Assembly: GCF_001571305.1 (NCBI RefSeq)
Contig: NZ_BCTN01000016.1
Coordinates: forward strand, 1 to 64,000
Direction: 5' to 3'
Length of the DNA stretch: 64,000 nt
Source of the DNA: Erwinia persicina NBRC 102418
Lineage (GTDB): Bacteria; Pseudomonadota; Gammaproteobacteria; Enterobacterales; Enterobacteriaceae
Under the pieces are notes generated by a model that was not told the origin of the DNA, did no database searches, and saw only the letters and a list, made by a program, of their open reading frames with translations. Below, in pieces: positions 28,101 through 35,683 of the stretch (position 1 is its first letter; each line of letters begins with the position of its first letter). The translations under genes were made by a program, and so were the position numbers.

Positions 28101-29125
28101 TGGCGACGTCCCTGCTGCCCCAGGCGCAGATGACGGTTCAGCTCGGCAATCGGGAAGCGTTGGTGACGGTAGCAACGACGCAGCTCTGCAGCGATCTGCA
28201 CCATCAGCGCGCTGAAAGGCTGGCGGTGGTCAACATGCAGCTTCACCGGGATCATGGAGGAGAACATGCCCAGGGTTTGCTTATACCGGGCGCTGCTGCG
28301 GTTATGCACCGGTACGCCTACTGTCACCTGTTCAACCTGCCACAGGCGGCTGTACCAGCAGGCGAGCAGGGCGGTCATCAGGTGCATGGGTGAGCACTGG
28401 TGCGCTGCCGCCAGCGTGCAGAGCTGTTGATAGCGTTCGGAAGGCAACTGACGGGTAATCTGCTGGCTTGGCCATACCTGATCGGCGGCAAAACCCGGGC
28501 GGCGATCCATGCCCGCCGGCCCGGCATCCGCAAAGCGATCCAGCCAGAAGGCCCGGTCATGCTCATAGCGGGTGGAGTGCATATACGCCTGATCATTGGC
28601 GATAAAGTCCCGGTAATTATACACCGCCACGGGGGAGGGGATCTGCCCGCTTTTCAGCTGCTTATAACGATCCATGATCATGCCGCTGAGCAGGGAAACG
28701 GAGGTACCGTCGACAATAATATGATGGGCATTAATCAGCCAGTAACCCGTCGTTGCACTTATTTTGATAAAAACACAGCGCCAGAGTAATTCTTCATACA
28801 GTTTAAAGGGTTGATTGAGTTTTTCACGGAAATAGTACAAAGCTTTCTGGCGGGCATTTTTATCCAGACTAAAATCGTGGTATTCGAGAGTCAGGTCTCT
28901 ATTCGATACGGTCGTCTGAATGACACCCTGTTCGCTGTCTTCTAACGTTAATTTAAGTGCATCATGCTGACTGAATATTTCTTTTATTGCCCGATTTAAC
29001 AGTGGGATATCAATATCCCTTTCGATGCGCCACAGCGCGCCCACGTTGTAGCAGGGCGTGGAGGGCGTCAGAAGCTGATCGAGCCATACGGCCTGCTGTA
29101 CGCTGGTTAAGGGATAAATAGCCAC
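25187..29125 (-). CDS. Single-module NRPS (C-A-T-TE), serrawettin W1 synthetase-like
   Basis: A complete 1312-residue module. Condensation domain about 1-440, with HHIIVDG at 134-140. Adenylation domain about 460-960, with YTSGSTGKPKG at 614-624. Carrier domain about 975-1045, with phosphopantetheine Ser1007 in GGHSLH. Thioesterase about 1085-1312, with Ser1158 in GWSLGG, Asp1185 and His1287/1288. Residues aligned to the ten specificity positions read D660, V661, W664, H703, M728, S730, L754, V762, D763, K952, a serine code. Size, order and serine code match SwrW (serrawettin W1/serratamolide) and the EntF layout. No DHB genes or PPTase adjoin, so an N-acyl-serine lipopeptide is the better guess. 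The start is GTG 29125, after GGAGG. Confidence 0.85.
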   Translation of the reverse strand: MAIYPLTSVQQAVWLDQLLTPSTPCYNVGALWRIERDIDIPLLNRAIKEIFSQHDALKLTLEDSEQGVIQTTVSNRDLTLEYHDFSLDKNARQKALYYFREKLNQPFKLYEELLWRCVFIKISATTGYWLINAHHIIVDGTSVSLLSGMIMDRYKQLKSGQIPSPVAVYNYRDFIANDQAYMHSTRYEHDRAFWLDRFADAGPAGMDRRPGFAADQVWPSQQITRQLPSERYQQLCTLAAAHQCSPMHLMTALLACWYSRLWQVEQVTVGVPVHNRSSARYKQTLGMFSSMIPVKLHVDHRQPFSALMVQIAAELRRCYRHQRFPIAELNRHLRLGQQGRRQLYDLSFSLETFPTDIELEGHPLKVETLHHGFEQMPLALYLRHYHPGDPPLLEFNMNQAWFSAEKARRTADRLLQMLDHLLDHGVQQPLANLPLLLANERQQILGSWNDTERTWPLPDGIHRWFEQQADRTPQAIALCGHGGSVSYQQLNQRANRLAAQLRQAGIGPDDRVALCAARSSEMVTALLAILKAGGAYVPLDPDYPTDRLSHMLEDCGARLVLLDDAGKQALAPLLSDAHRVWHLHDDRACWQTQSDRNLPSLSASPQRSLAYVIYTSGSTGKPKGVMNEHLGVMNRLQWMQEEYALTPQDTVLQKTPFSFDVSVWEFFWPLMVGARLAIAQPGGHQDPEYLSQLIAREQVTTLHFVPSMLQLFLRHGNMAQCASLRRVMCSGEALPLAAVQRFHQQLAQAELHNLYGPTEAAVDVSYWHCQRDDTRGIVPIGRPVANTRLHILDAHLQPLPPGVSGELHIGGVQVARGYLNRAALNAERFIPDPFSDEATARLYKTGDLARWLEDGSIEYLGRNDFQVKIHGLRIELGEIEQQIARFDGVEDVVVMACDDGQGDKRLIAWLVAPPIPALRESLRLHLQSTLPDFMIPCAFVRMEAFPLSPNGKLDRKALPAPERLTEACAYRAPQSEGERKLAAWWRELLQVEQIGCDDDFFALGGHSLHAIQLMVKLKREGIALEMKTLFAHSTLSAQALAIAGQAAQNTTPHAPLPLHNLLLQLNQPAPHFRLTQRLNAPATAEEVWMVHPAVVGCEIYRDLAASFEGQLNAIGINNYNLFNQPRISSLSALASYYLQHMVSQGLTRQQPVRLLGWSLGGIIALEIAAQLEQLGYRDIHLCLLDSLYQTEFQQRIAAGMLAPILAMIGIEGEAAARALRIEQLELEMNNQPLSAPLSHSRVTLFKATEFADLSMEGVDGAEMLALADNGLGQVCPHLEIIPLAANHHSIILCHKAIGAALISGAKIRSSAA

Positions 29126-29430
29126 GCGAGTACCTCCATTAAAGGATCGGTAAATTAAAATTCATAACAATACAGGAAAGTAGTATATGAATATTTCCGA
29201 AATATGAAATGAAATTAAATTTATTTCTTTATGAAGAATATTCAGTAACGACGGGTAATTGTAATATAACGGTCGGAGATATTAATCTATTAATGAGATG
29301 GCCATTTATTTAATTGCATTAATTAACCTGGCTGGAAAGAGTAAGAATGAAGGGAAAGACGATGGCTGGGAGTCGGTAATTTTTACCGGTTACGGGATAA
29401 TAAGGTTCACTGAGCTGGGGCGAAAAATAA
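29126..29430 (-). promoter_or_regulatory. AT-rich NRPS upstream region
   Basis: This stretch upstream of the NRPS start is much richer in A and T than its surroundings and has no supported gene. GGAGG lies about eight bases before GTG 29125. Several TATAAT-like hexamers are present, but no single promoter stands out. The low GC extends some 300 bases into the NRPS coding region. The ORF reading through on the plus strand from 29298 is not convincing. Confidence 0.45.
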
Positions 29431-29435
29431 GATCT

Positions 29436-29483
29436 GCCCCGGCATATTATTCCGCCGGGGCGACGTTGTTTTCTGGTCGCCCC
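29436..29483 (-). terminator. Tandem overlapping hairpins ending the urea operon
   Basis: GCCCCGGC (29436-29443) pairs with GCCGGGGC (29454-29461), and GGGGCGAC (29457-29464) pairs with GTCGCCCC (29476-29483). Bases 29457-29461 are shared, so only one hairpin can form at a time. On the minus strand they follow urtE and lead into a TTATTTTT tract, consistent with termination. Confidence 0.7.
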
Positions 29484-29511
29484 GGGCCGGTGATTTATCG
29501 CGGTGGCGGCA

Positions 29512-30210
29512 CTAAATCGTCACTAGTCCGCGCACGCCGTCGGCTTCCATTTCATTGCCGGCCCCGCGCTGCACGATCTCACCGCGCGACATCACCAGAT
29601 AGCTGTCGGCCAGTCCGGCGGCAAAATCATAGAACTGCTCAACCAGCAGGATCGCCATATCGCCGCGTGCGGCAAGCTGGCGGATCACCGACCCGATCTC
29701 TTTGATCACCGAGGGTTGAATACCTTCGGTCGGCTCATCCAGGATCAACAGCTGCGGCCTGCAGGCCAGCGCCCGCCCTATAGCCAGCTGCTGCTGCTGG
29801 CCGCCGGAGAGATCCCCGCCGCGCCGCTGCTTCATCTGCCACAGCACCGGAAACAGCTGCCAGATCTCTTCCGGTACCCGGGTTGCCTGAGCGCCGGAAA
29901 AACGGGCCAGGCCCATCAGCAAATTTTCTTCCACCGTCAGGCGCGGGAAGATCTCCCGACCCTGTGGCACATAGGCGATCCCCGCCTGCACGCGCTGGTG
30001 CGGTTTGCGGTGGTTGATCGGCTGCCCCTGCCAGTGGATACTGCCGGACTTCGCCGGGATCAGCCCCATCAGGCACTTCAGCAGGGTCGTTTTCCCCACG
30101 CCGTTACGCCCCAGCAGGCAGGTAATTTCACCCGGTTGAGTGTCAAATGACAGCCCGCGAAGAATATGGCTGCCGCCGTAATATTGATGGAGTTCAGTGA
30201 CCTGTAACAT
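29512..30210 (-). CDS. urtE: Urea ABC transporter ATP-binding subunit UrtE
   Basis: UrtE is one of two ATPases of the high-affinity urea importer. The 232-residue product, starting MLQVTELHQYYGGSHIL, has Walker A GRNGVGKTT, signature LSGGQQQQLAIGRAL and Walker B LLILDEPTEG. This is the LivF-like class. The ATG at 30210 abuts the urtD stop. The extension to 30330 runs back into urtD and is rejected. Last gene of the operon atzF-uca-gntR-urtABCDE. Confidence 0.94.
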   Translation of the reverse strand: MLQVTELHQYYGGSHILRGLSFDTQPGEITCLLGRNGVGKTTLLKCLMGLIPAKSGSIHWQGQPINHRKPHQRVQAGIAYVPQGREIFPRLTVEENLLMGLARFSGAQATRVPEEIWQLFPVLWQMKQRRGGDLSGGQQQQLAIGRALACRPQLLILDEPTEGIQPSVIKEIGSVIRQLAARGDMAILLVEQFYDFAAGLADSYLVMSRGEIVQRGAGNEMEADGVRGLVTI

Positions 30211-30211
30211 A

Positions 30212-31003
30212 TTATCGCCCCAGATAGACTTCAATGACCTGCTCGTTAGCCTGTACCTCGCGCAGCGAACCTTCCGCCAGCACCTGGCCCTGATGAAGTA
30301 CCGTGACATGGTCAGCAATGGTTTCGACAAAGCCCATATCGTGTTCCACTACCATCAGCGAATGCTTCCCGGCCAGCGTGCGAAACAGCTCGGCGGTATA
30401 GTCGGTTTCTGCGTCGGTCATGCCGGCGGCGGGCTCATCCAGCAGCAGCAGGTGCGGATCCTGCACCAGCAGCATGCCGATCTCCAGAAACTGCTTCTGC
30501 CCGTGAGACAACATTCCGGCGGGACGCTGACGCTGGCTGTCAAGACGCAGCAACGCCAGCACCCCGGTAATGCGATCCTGCTGCTCACTGTTCAGCCTGG
30601 CCCGCAGGCAGGCCCACACCGACTTATCGGTTTTCAGGGCAATTTCCAGATTCTCAAACACCGTCAGCGCCTCGAACACCGTGGGTTTCTGAAATTTGCG
30701 TCCGATGCCGATTCGGGCAATGTCCACCGGGGAAAGCGTGGTGAGATCGGTGCTCTGGTCATAGAACACCCGGCCACTGTCCGGGCGGGTTTTGCCGGTG
30801 ATCACATCCATCAGTGTGGTTTTTCCCGCGCCGTTGGGGCCGATGATACAGCGGAGTTCGCCGACGCCGATCTGCAAAGAGAGGTCATTCAGGGCCTTAA
30901 AGCCGTCGAACGCCACGGTAATATTCTCCAGCTGTAACACCGGGTCGGTTTGTTCGCGGTGGCGATCGGCCCGGTGGGGCTGGGTAAACAGGTGCTCAGT
31001 CAT
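30212..31003 (-). CDS. urtD: Urea ABC transporter ATP-binding subunit UrtD
   Basis: UrtD is the LivG-like ATPase of the urea importer. The 263-residue product has Walker A GPNGAGKTT, a variant signature LSHGQKQFLEIGMLL (typical for UrtD) and Walker B LLLLDEPAAGM. The ATG at 31003 is preceded by AGGAGG and lies within the last eight bases of urtC, so translation is coupled. The longer frame to 31027 is rejected because the ribosome-binding site lies inside it. Confidence 0.94.
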   Translation of the reverse strand: MTEHLFTQPHRADRHREQTDPVLQLENITVAFDGFKALNDLSLQIGVGELRCIIGPNGAGKTTLMDVITGKTRPDSGRVFYDQSTDLTTLSPVDIARIGIGRKFQKPTVFEALTVFENLEIALKTDKSVWACLRARLNSEQQDRITGVLALLRLDSQRQRPAGMLSHGQKQFLEIGMLLVQDPHLLLLDEPAAGMTDAETDYTAELFRTLAGKHSLMVVEHDMGFVETIADHVTVLHQGQVLAEGSLREVQANEQVIEVYLGR

Positions 31004-32072
31004 CTTTCCTCCTGCGCAGCAGGCCAATCACCCCGTTTGGCAGAAACAGCGTGACGAGGATAAACATCAGCCCTAAGAAAAACAGCCAGTATTCCGGGAA
31101 GGCGACGGTAAACCAGCTTTTGGCCCCGTTAACAATGCCGGCCCCCAGCAGCGGGCCGATCAGCGTCCCGCGCCCGCCCAGCGCCACCCAGATGGCGGCC
31201 TCAATGGAGTTGGTGGGTGACATCTCGCCGGGGTTAATAATCCCGACCTGTGGGACGTACAGCGCCCCGGCCAGCCCGCACAGCACGGCGGAAAGCGTCC
31301 AGACAAACAGCTTAAAGCCGCGCGGATCGTAGCCACAGAAAGCGAGGCGATTTTCCGCGTCGCGCACCGCCGTCAGCACGCGGCCAAACTTGCTGCGCGC
31401 CAGCATCAGGCCCACGGCCAGGCTGCCTGCCAGCAGCAGCACGGTGGCGATAAACAGCCCGATACGCGTGCCGGTTGCCGTCACCGGAAAGCCCAGCAGG
31501 GTGGTAAACCCGGTAAAGCCATTGTTACCGCCAAAGCCGGTTTCATTCCGGAAGAACAGCAGCATCCCGGCATAGGTCAGTGCCTGGGTCATGATGGAAA
31601 AATAAACTCCTTTGATTTTCGATCGGAAAGCAAACCAGCCAAACACCAGCGCCAGCAGGCCGGGGACCAGCACAATCAGGCACAGTGCCCAGGCAAAGTG
31701 CTGTGTTCCTGCCCAGAACCACGGCATCTCTGTCCAGGACAGAAAGGACATAAACGCCGGCAGACCGTCTCCTGCCGCCTGGCGCATCAGGTACATGCCC
31801 ATCGCGTAACCGCCGAGGGCGAAGAACAGCCCGTGGCCGAGCGACAGCATCCCGGCGTAACCCCACACCAGGTCCAGTGCGACTGCGACAATGGCATAAC
31901 AGAGAATTTTACCCACCAGCGTCAGCGTATAGGTTGAGATAGCCAGCGGATGATCCGCAGGAAGCAGCGCGAGAAACGGCAGCAGCAGCAGCGCGAGCAA
32001 CAGCGCCGTACCTGCGGCGGTCACCAGCCGCGGGGATTTTTGTACCAGGGTCAGCGTCATGGGTTGCGTCAT
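30996..32072 (-). CDS. urtC: Urea ABC transporter permease UrtC
   Basis: UrtC is the LivM-like inner-membrane permease of the urea importer. The 358-residue product has about nine to ten hydrophobic segments, with the family stretches DLVWGYAGMLSLGHGLFFALGGYAMGMYL and AALWVALGG-type (here AAIWVALGGRGTLIGP) near the C-terminus. Its start overlaps the urtB stop by one base (TGATG), and its end overlaps urtD by eight. Confidence 0.94.
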   Translation of the reverse strand: MTQPMTLTLVQKSPRLVTAAGTALLLALLLLPFLALLPADHPLAISTYTLTLVGKILCYAIVAVALDLVWGYAGMLSLGHGLFFALGGYAMGMYLMRQAAGDGLPAFMSFLSWTEMPWFWAGTQHFAWALCLIVLVPGLLALVFGWFAFRSKIKGVYFSIMTQALTYAGMLLFFRNETGFGGNNGFTGFTTLLGFPVTATGTRIGLFIATVLLLAGSLAVGLMLARSKFGRVLTAVRDAENRLAFCGYDPRGFKLFVWTLSAVLCGLAGALYVPQVGIINPGEMSPTNSIEAAIWVALGGRGTLIGPLLGAGIVNGAKSWFTVAFPEYWLFFLGLMFILVTLFLPNGVIGLLRRRKDD

Positions 32073-33637
32073 CAGTCAGTCACCCTTCCTTTAACGGCAA
32101 ACAGGCCCTGAGGCCGTTTCTGAATAAACAGCACGATCAGCACCAGAATCAGGATCTTACCGAGCACTGCACCGATCTGTGGCTCCAGCACTTTGTTAAG
32201 AATGCCCAGCCCGAGCGCAGCCACCACGGTGCCGGCCAGCTGGCCGACGCCCCCGGTCACCACCACCAGGAAAGAGTCGATGATATAGCCCTGGCCGAGC
32301 TCCGGGCCGACGTTGCCTAACTGCGACAGTGCGACACCGCCCAGTCCGGCGATGCCGGAGCCGAGGCCAAATGCCAGCATGTCCACGCGCCCGGTCGGTA
32401 CGCCGCAGCAATCAGCCATGGCGCGGTTTTGCGTCACCGCCCGTACGTTCATCCCGAGGCGGGTTTTGTTCAGCAGCAGCCAGGTCAGCGCCAGCACCCC
32501 GGTAACAAACAGGATCACCGCCAGTCGGTTGTACGGCAACACCAGATTAGGCAGCACCTGCAGTCCGCCGGACAGCCAGGGTGGGTTGGCCACCTCCAGG
32601 TTCTGCGCACCAAACAGAATGCGCACCAGCTGGATCAGCATCAGGCTGATGCCCCAGGTGGCCAGCAGGGTTTCCAGCGGCCGGCCGTACAGGTGGCGAA
32701 TGATGGTGCGTTCCAGCGCCATGCCGATGGCCGCAGTCATAAAGAACGCCACCGGCAGCGCCAGCAGCGGGTAAAAGGCCAGCCATTCCGGGGCGAAACG
32801 CTGGAACAGGTTCTGTACCATCCAGGTGGCGTAAGCGCCGATCATCAGCATTTCACCGTGGGCCATATTGATCACCCCCAGCAGGCCGTAGGTGATCGCC
32901 AGACCGAGCGCGGCCAGCAGCAGCACCGATCCCAGCGACAGTCCGGTAAAGGCCTGGCCCAGCAGATCGCCGGGCAGCAGACGATAGCGGATCTGCTTCA
33001 GGCTGTCGGTGGCGGCGCTGCGGACGCGGGCATCGGTCTCATTCTGCGGCTGCAGCAGCTGCTCCAGACGGGCCTGTGTCTGTGGATCGCTGGTTTCACC
33101 CAGCCGTTTGACCGCTTCCAGCCGTACCAGCGGGTTGGCATCGGCCAGTTGCAGTCCGGCGACTGCCTGAGCCAGCACCTCATGAACGGTGGCGTCCTCT
33201 TCGGTCGCCAGGCGCTGTTTCAGCAGCGGGAGTTGATCGCCCGTGGCTTCATTCTGTAATGCGCGTGCGGCCTGCAGCCGGACAGCCGTGACCGGACTGA
33301 CCAACTGATGAGCGGCCAGCGCGGAGGCGATCATCACGCGCAGGCGGTTATTCATAAACAACTTTTTGGTCTTCCCGGTGGGGGCTGCGCTGCCCTCCAA
33401 TGCCATCAGACGATCGTTAACACGGGTATAGGGCTGTTTCTTCTCATCCAGCACCACATTTTCGCTGTGCAGAGCCTGTAGCAGGGGCAGGCGCGCGGCA
33501 TCCGGTGCGGCGGCCCACTGCTGTAAGAGGCGGAGTTGATCGCTGCGGCTGGCAGCAGCGAAGTCGACGGCCGGCCCGGCCTGGGCCATCAGCGGCAGGC
33601 AGAACAGCAGTAACAGCAGGAATCGCATCATCATCAT
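32072..33637 (-). CDS. urtB: Urea ABC transporter permease UrtB
   Basis: UrtB is the LivH-like permease. The 521-residue product has a signal-like N-terminus (LLLLLFCLPLMAQA) and a soluble region of about 200 residues with helical HEAT-like repeats, followed by the membrane domain from about 225 (LGQAFTGLSLGSVLLLAALGLAITYG, INMAHGEM). This long N-terminal extension is usual for UrtB. Four consecutive ATG codons make the exact start ambiguous by up to three residues. A GC hairpin separates it from urtA. Confidence 0.93.
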   Translation of the reverse strand: MMMMRFLLLLLFCLPLMAQAGPAVDFAAASRSDQLRLLQQWAAAPDAARLPLLQALHSENVVLDEKKQPYTRVNDRLMALEGSAAPTGKTKKLFMNNRLRVMIASALAAHQLVSPVTAVRLQAARALQNEATGDQLPLLKQRLATEEDATVHEVLAQAVAGLQLADANPLVRLEAVKRLGETSDPQTQARLEQLLQPQNETDARVRSAATDSLKQIRYRLLPGDLLGQAFTGLSLGSVLLLAALGLAITYGLLGVINMAHGEMLMIGAYATWMVQNLFQRFAPEWLAFYPLLALPVAFFMTAAIGMALERTIIRHLYGRPLETLLATWGISLMLIQLVRILFGAQNLEVANPPWLSGGLQVLPNLVLPYNRLAVILFVTGVLALTWLLLNKTRLGMNVRAVTQNRAMADCCGVPTGRVDMLAFGLGSGIAGLGGVALSQLGNVGPELGQGYIIDSFLVVVTGGVGQLAGTVVAALGLGILNKVLEPQIGAVLGKILILVLIVLFIQKRPQGLFAVKGRVTD

Positions 33638-33659
33638 TCGCTCTCTTGCGTGCTGAGGA

Positions 33660-33684
33660 GGGGCGGGAGTCAGTGGCCCGCCCC
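33660..33684 (-). terminator. Intra-operon hairpin between urtA and urtB
   Basis: GGGGCGGG (33660-33667) and CCCGCCCC (33677-33684) form a perfect 8-bp stem in the 56-base urtA-urtB gap. No T tract follows, so it may stabilise the urtA message or partly terminate. This is a common way to make more binding protein than permease. Confidence 0.5.
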
Positions 33685-33693
33685 GTGACGGGA

Positions 33694-34962
33694 TCAGTGG
33701 CTGGCTTTCACCGGGTGGTCGGGCTTCTTGTCGTTACCGGCGATATAGGGGCTCCACGGCTGGGCGCGCACCGGCTTGTCAGTCTGCCAGACGACGTTGA
33801 ACTGACCGTTATCTTCAATCTCACCAATCATTACCGGTTTGTGCAGATGGTGATTGGTCTGGTCCATGGTCAGGGTAAAGCCATCCGGCGCGGCAAAGGT
33901 CTGTCCGGCCATGGCCGCACGGACTTTGTCCACATCGGTTGTTCCGGCTTTTTCTACCGCCTGTGCCCACATATGAATGCCGACGTAAGTGGCTTCCATG
34001 GGATCATTCGTCACCACGGTATCCGCATTTGGCAGCTTGTGGGCTTTGGCATAAGCGCGGTAAGCCGCAACGAATCGCGCGTTGGTCGGGTTATCGACGG
34101 ATTCGAAGTAGTTCCATGCGGCCAGGTTCCCTACCAGCGGTTTGGTGTCGATGCCGCGCAGCTCTTCTTCCCCGACGGAGAAGGCGACAACCGGCACATC
34201 CGTGGCTTTAATGCCCTGGTTGGCCAGTTCTTTGTAGAACGGCACGTTGGAGTCGCCGTTGATGGTGGAAACCACGGCAGTTTTGCCGCCGGCAGAGAAC
34301 TTCTTAATATTGGTTACGATAGTCTGATAGTCACTGTAGCCAAACGGCGTGTAGACCTCTTCGATATCGCTGTCCTTCACACCTTTGGCGTGCAGGAAAG
34401 CGCGCAGGATCTTGTTGGTGGTACGCGGATAAACGTAGTCAGTACCCAGCAGGAAGAAGCGTTTCGCGCTGCCGCCGTCTTCACTCATCAGGTACTCCAC
34501 GGCCGGGATGGCCTGCTGATTTGGCGCGGCGCCGGTATAAAACACGTTTGGCGACATCTCCTCGCCTTCATACTGAACTGGGTAGAACAGCAGTCCATTC
34601 AGTTCCTCGAATACCGGCAGCACCGATTTACGTGATACCGACGTCCAGCAGCCAAAGACGACGGCGGCTTTATCCTGAGTGAGTAACTGACGGGCTTTTT
34701 CCGCAAACAGTGGCCAGTTAGAGGCCGGGTCGACCACCACCGGCTCCAGTTTTTTCCCCAGCACCCCGCCTTTCGCGTTGATCTCTTCGATGGTCATCAG
34801 CGCCACGTCTTTCAGCGGTGTTTCGGAAATGGCCATGGTGCCGGACAGGGAATGCATGATCCCCACTTTGATGGTGTCGGCAGCCTGAACGCTCCAGGAG
34901 AGTCCCATGGCGACTACGCTGGCAGACAGCGCAAATGCTTTGATCAACGAACGTCTCTTCAT
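33694..34962 (-). CDS. urtA: Urea ABC transporter substrate-binding protein UrtA
   Basis: UrtA is the periplasmic urea receptor of the importer. The 422-residue product has a signal peptide (MKRRSLIKAFALSASVVAMG, cleavage near VQAA-DT). The mature domain carries family landmarks: TIKVGIMHSLSGTMAISE, VFGCWTSVSRKSVLPVFEE, GLLFYPVQYEGEE, FLLGTDYVYPRTTNKI and an ATYVGIHMWAQAVEKAGT helix. These distinguish it from amino-acid binding proteins. Its start codon shares one base with the gntR stop, so it is tightly coupled in the operon. Confidence 0.95.
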   Translation of the reverse strand: MKRRSLIKAFALSASVVAMGLSWSVQAADTIKVGIMHSLSGTMAISETPLKDVALMTIEEINAKGGVLGKKLEPVVVDPASNWPLFAEKARQLLTQDKAAVVFGCWTSVSRKSVLPVFEELNGLLFYPVQYEGEEMSPNVFYTGAAPNQQAIPAVEYLMSEDGGSAKRFFLLGTDYVYPRTTNKILRAFLHAKGVKDSDIEEVYTPFGYSDYQTIVTNIKKFSAGGKTAVVSTINGDSNVPFYKELANQGIKATDVPVVAFSVGEEELRGIDTKPLVGNLAAWNYFESVDNPTNARFVAAYRAYAKAHKLPNADTVVTNDPMEATYVGIHMWAQAVEKAGTTDVDKVRAAMAGQTFAAPDGFTLTMDQTNHHLHKPVMIGEIEDNGQFNVVWQTDKPVRAQPWSPYIAGNDKKPDHPVKASH

Positions 34963-35681
34963 CAGTAATCCCCTAACATTGAGTTGGATGAAACGATATG
35001 GTGTCTGGCCTGCTGGAGCATATGGACGGTGATTTTTCTGACTTCGGCGCGGCTGACGGCAATATGGTCGGTCAGAATGCGCCGGGCCTCCTCGCTGTGC
35101 TGGTGCAATATCGCGCGCAGGATGCTCGCGTGTTCGTTATAGGTGGCGCTGATACGATCTTCACGGGTGAAGTCAAGGCGGCGAATTATGCGGATTTTTT
35201 CCGTCAGCTCGCCGTGAATGCGCGTCATTTCACCGTTGCCCACCGCCGCCACCAGGGCGATATGGAAGGCCTCATCGTGCAGTGACACCGTGTTGCCATC
35301 CGCCAGGGGGGGCTCCGTGATCCAGACGCCAATCGGCCGCGCCAGCAGACGTTCCGTCTCGCCGGCGGGCAGCCGGCACAGGCGTTTCACCGCCTCGCAC
35401 TCCAGCACGATGCGCAGGTCGTACAGCTCCTCAAAGTAGGCGAAATCAAACTGCCGCACCTGCCAGCCCCGGCGGTGCCACACCTCGACGTAACCTTCGC
35501 GCTCCAGGCGGAACAGCGCCTGACGAACCGGGGTGCGGCTGACCGCGAAGCGTTCGGCCACTTCATTTTCACTGAAGGCATCCCCCGGCATCAGGCGAAA
35601 ATCGAAGATGTCATTTTTCAGCTGCTGGTAGACACGATCGGCCAGCGCTTCCGGCCGGGGCGGGCTGCGTTTGTCGTCCAT
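34962..35681 (-). CDS. GntR-family (FCD domain) regulator of the urea operon
   Basis: The 239-residue protein has an N-terminal GntR winged helix (ADRVYQQLKNDIFDFRLMPGD, SENEVAERFAVSRTPVRQAL) and a helical FCD effector domain with the metal-binding pattern Asp/His (DEAFH, NEHASILRAI, DHI). It lies inside the operon between urea carboxylase and urtA, so it is probably an autoregulated local regulator. The near-palindrome at 41096-41131 is a candidate operator. ATG 35681, three bases after the carboxylase stop, is chosen over the GTG at 35696. Confidence 0.88.
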   Translation of the reverse strand: MDDKRSPPRPEALADRVYQQLKNDIFDFRLMPGDAFSENEVAERFAVSRTPVRQALFRLEREGYVEVWHRRGWQVRQFDFAYFEELYDLRIVLECEAVKRLCRLPAGETERLLARPIGVWITEPPLADGNTVSLHDEAFHIALVAAVGNGEMTRIHGELTEKIRIIRRLDFTREDRISATYNEHASILRAILHQHSEEARRILTDHIAVSRAEVRKITVHMLQQARHHIVSSNSMLGDY

Positions 35682-35683
35682 GT

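Noticed and set aside
29298..29705. Plus-strand open frame across the end of urtE and the terminator
   Set aside because: It runs antisense through urtE and through the hairpins; the protein looks like shadow sequence.
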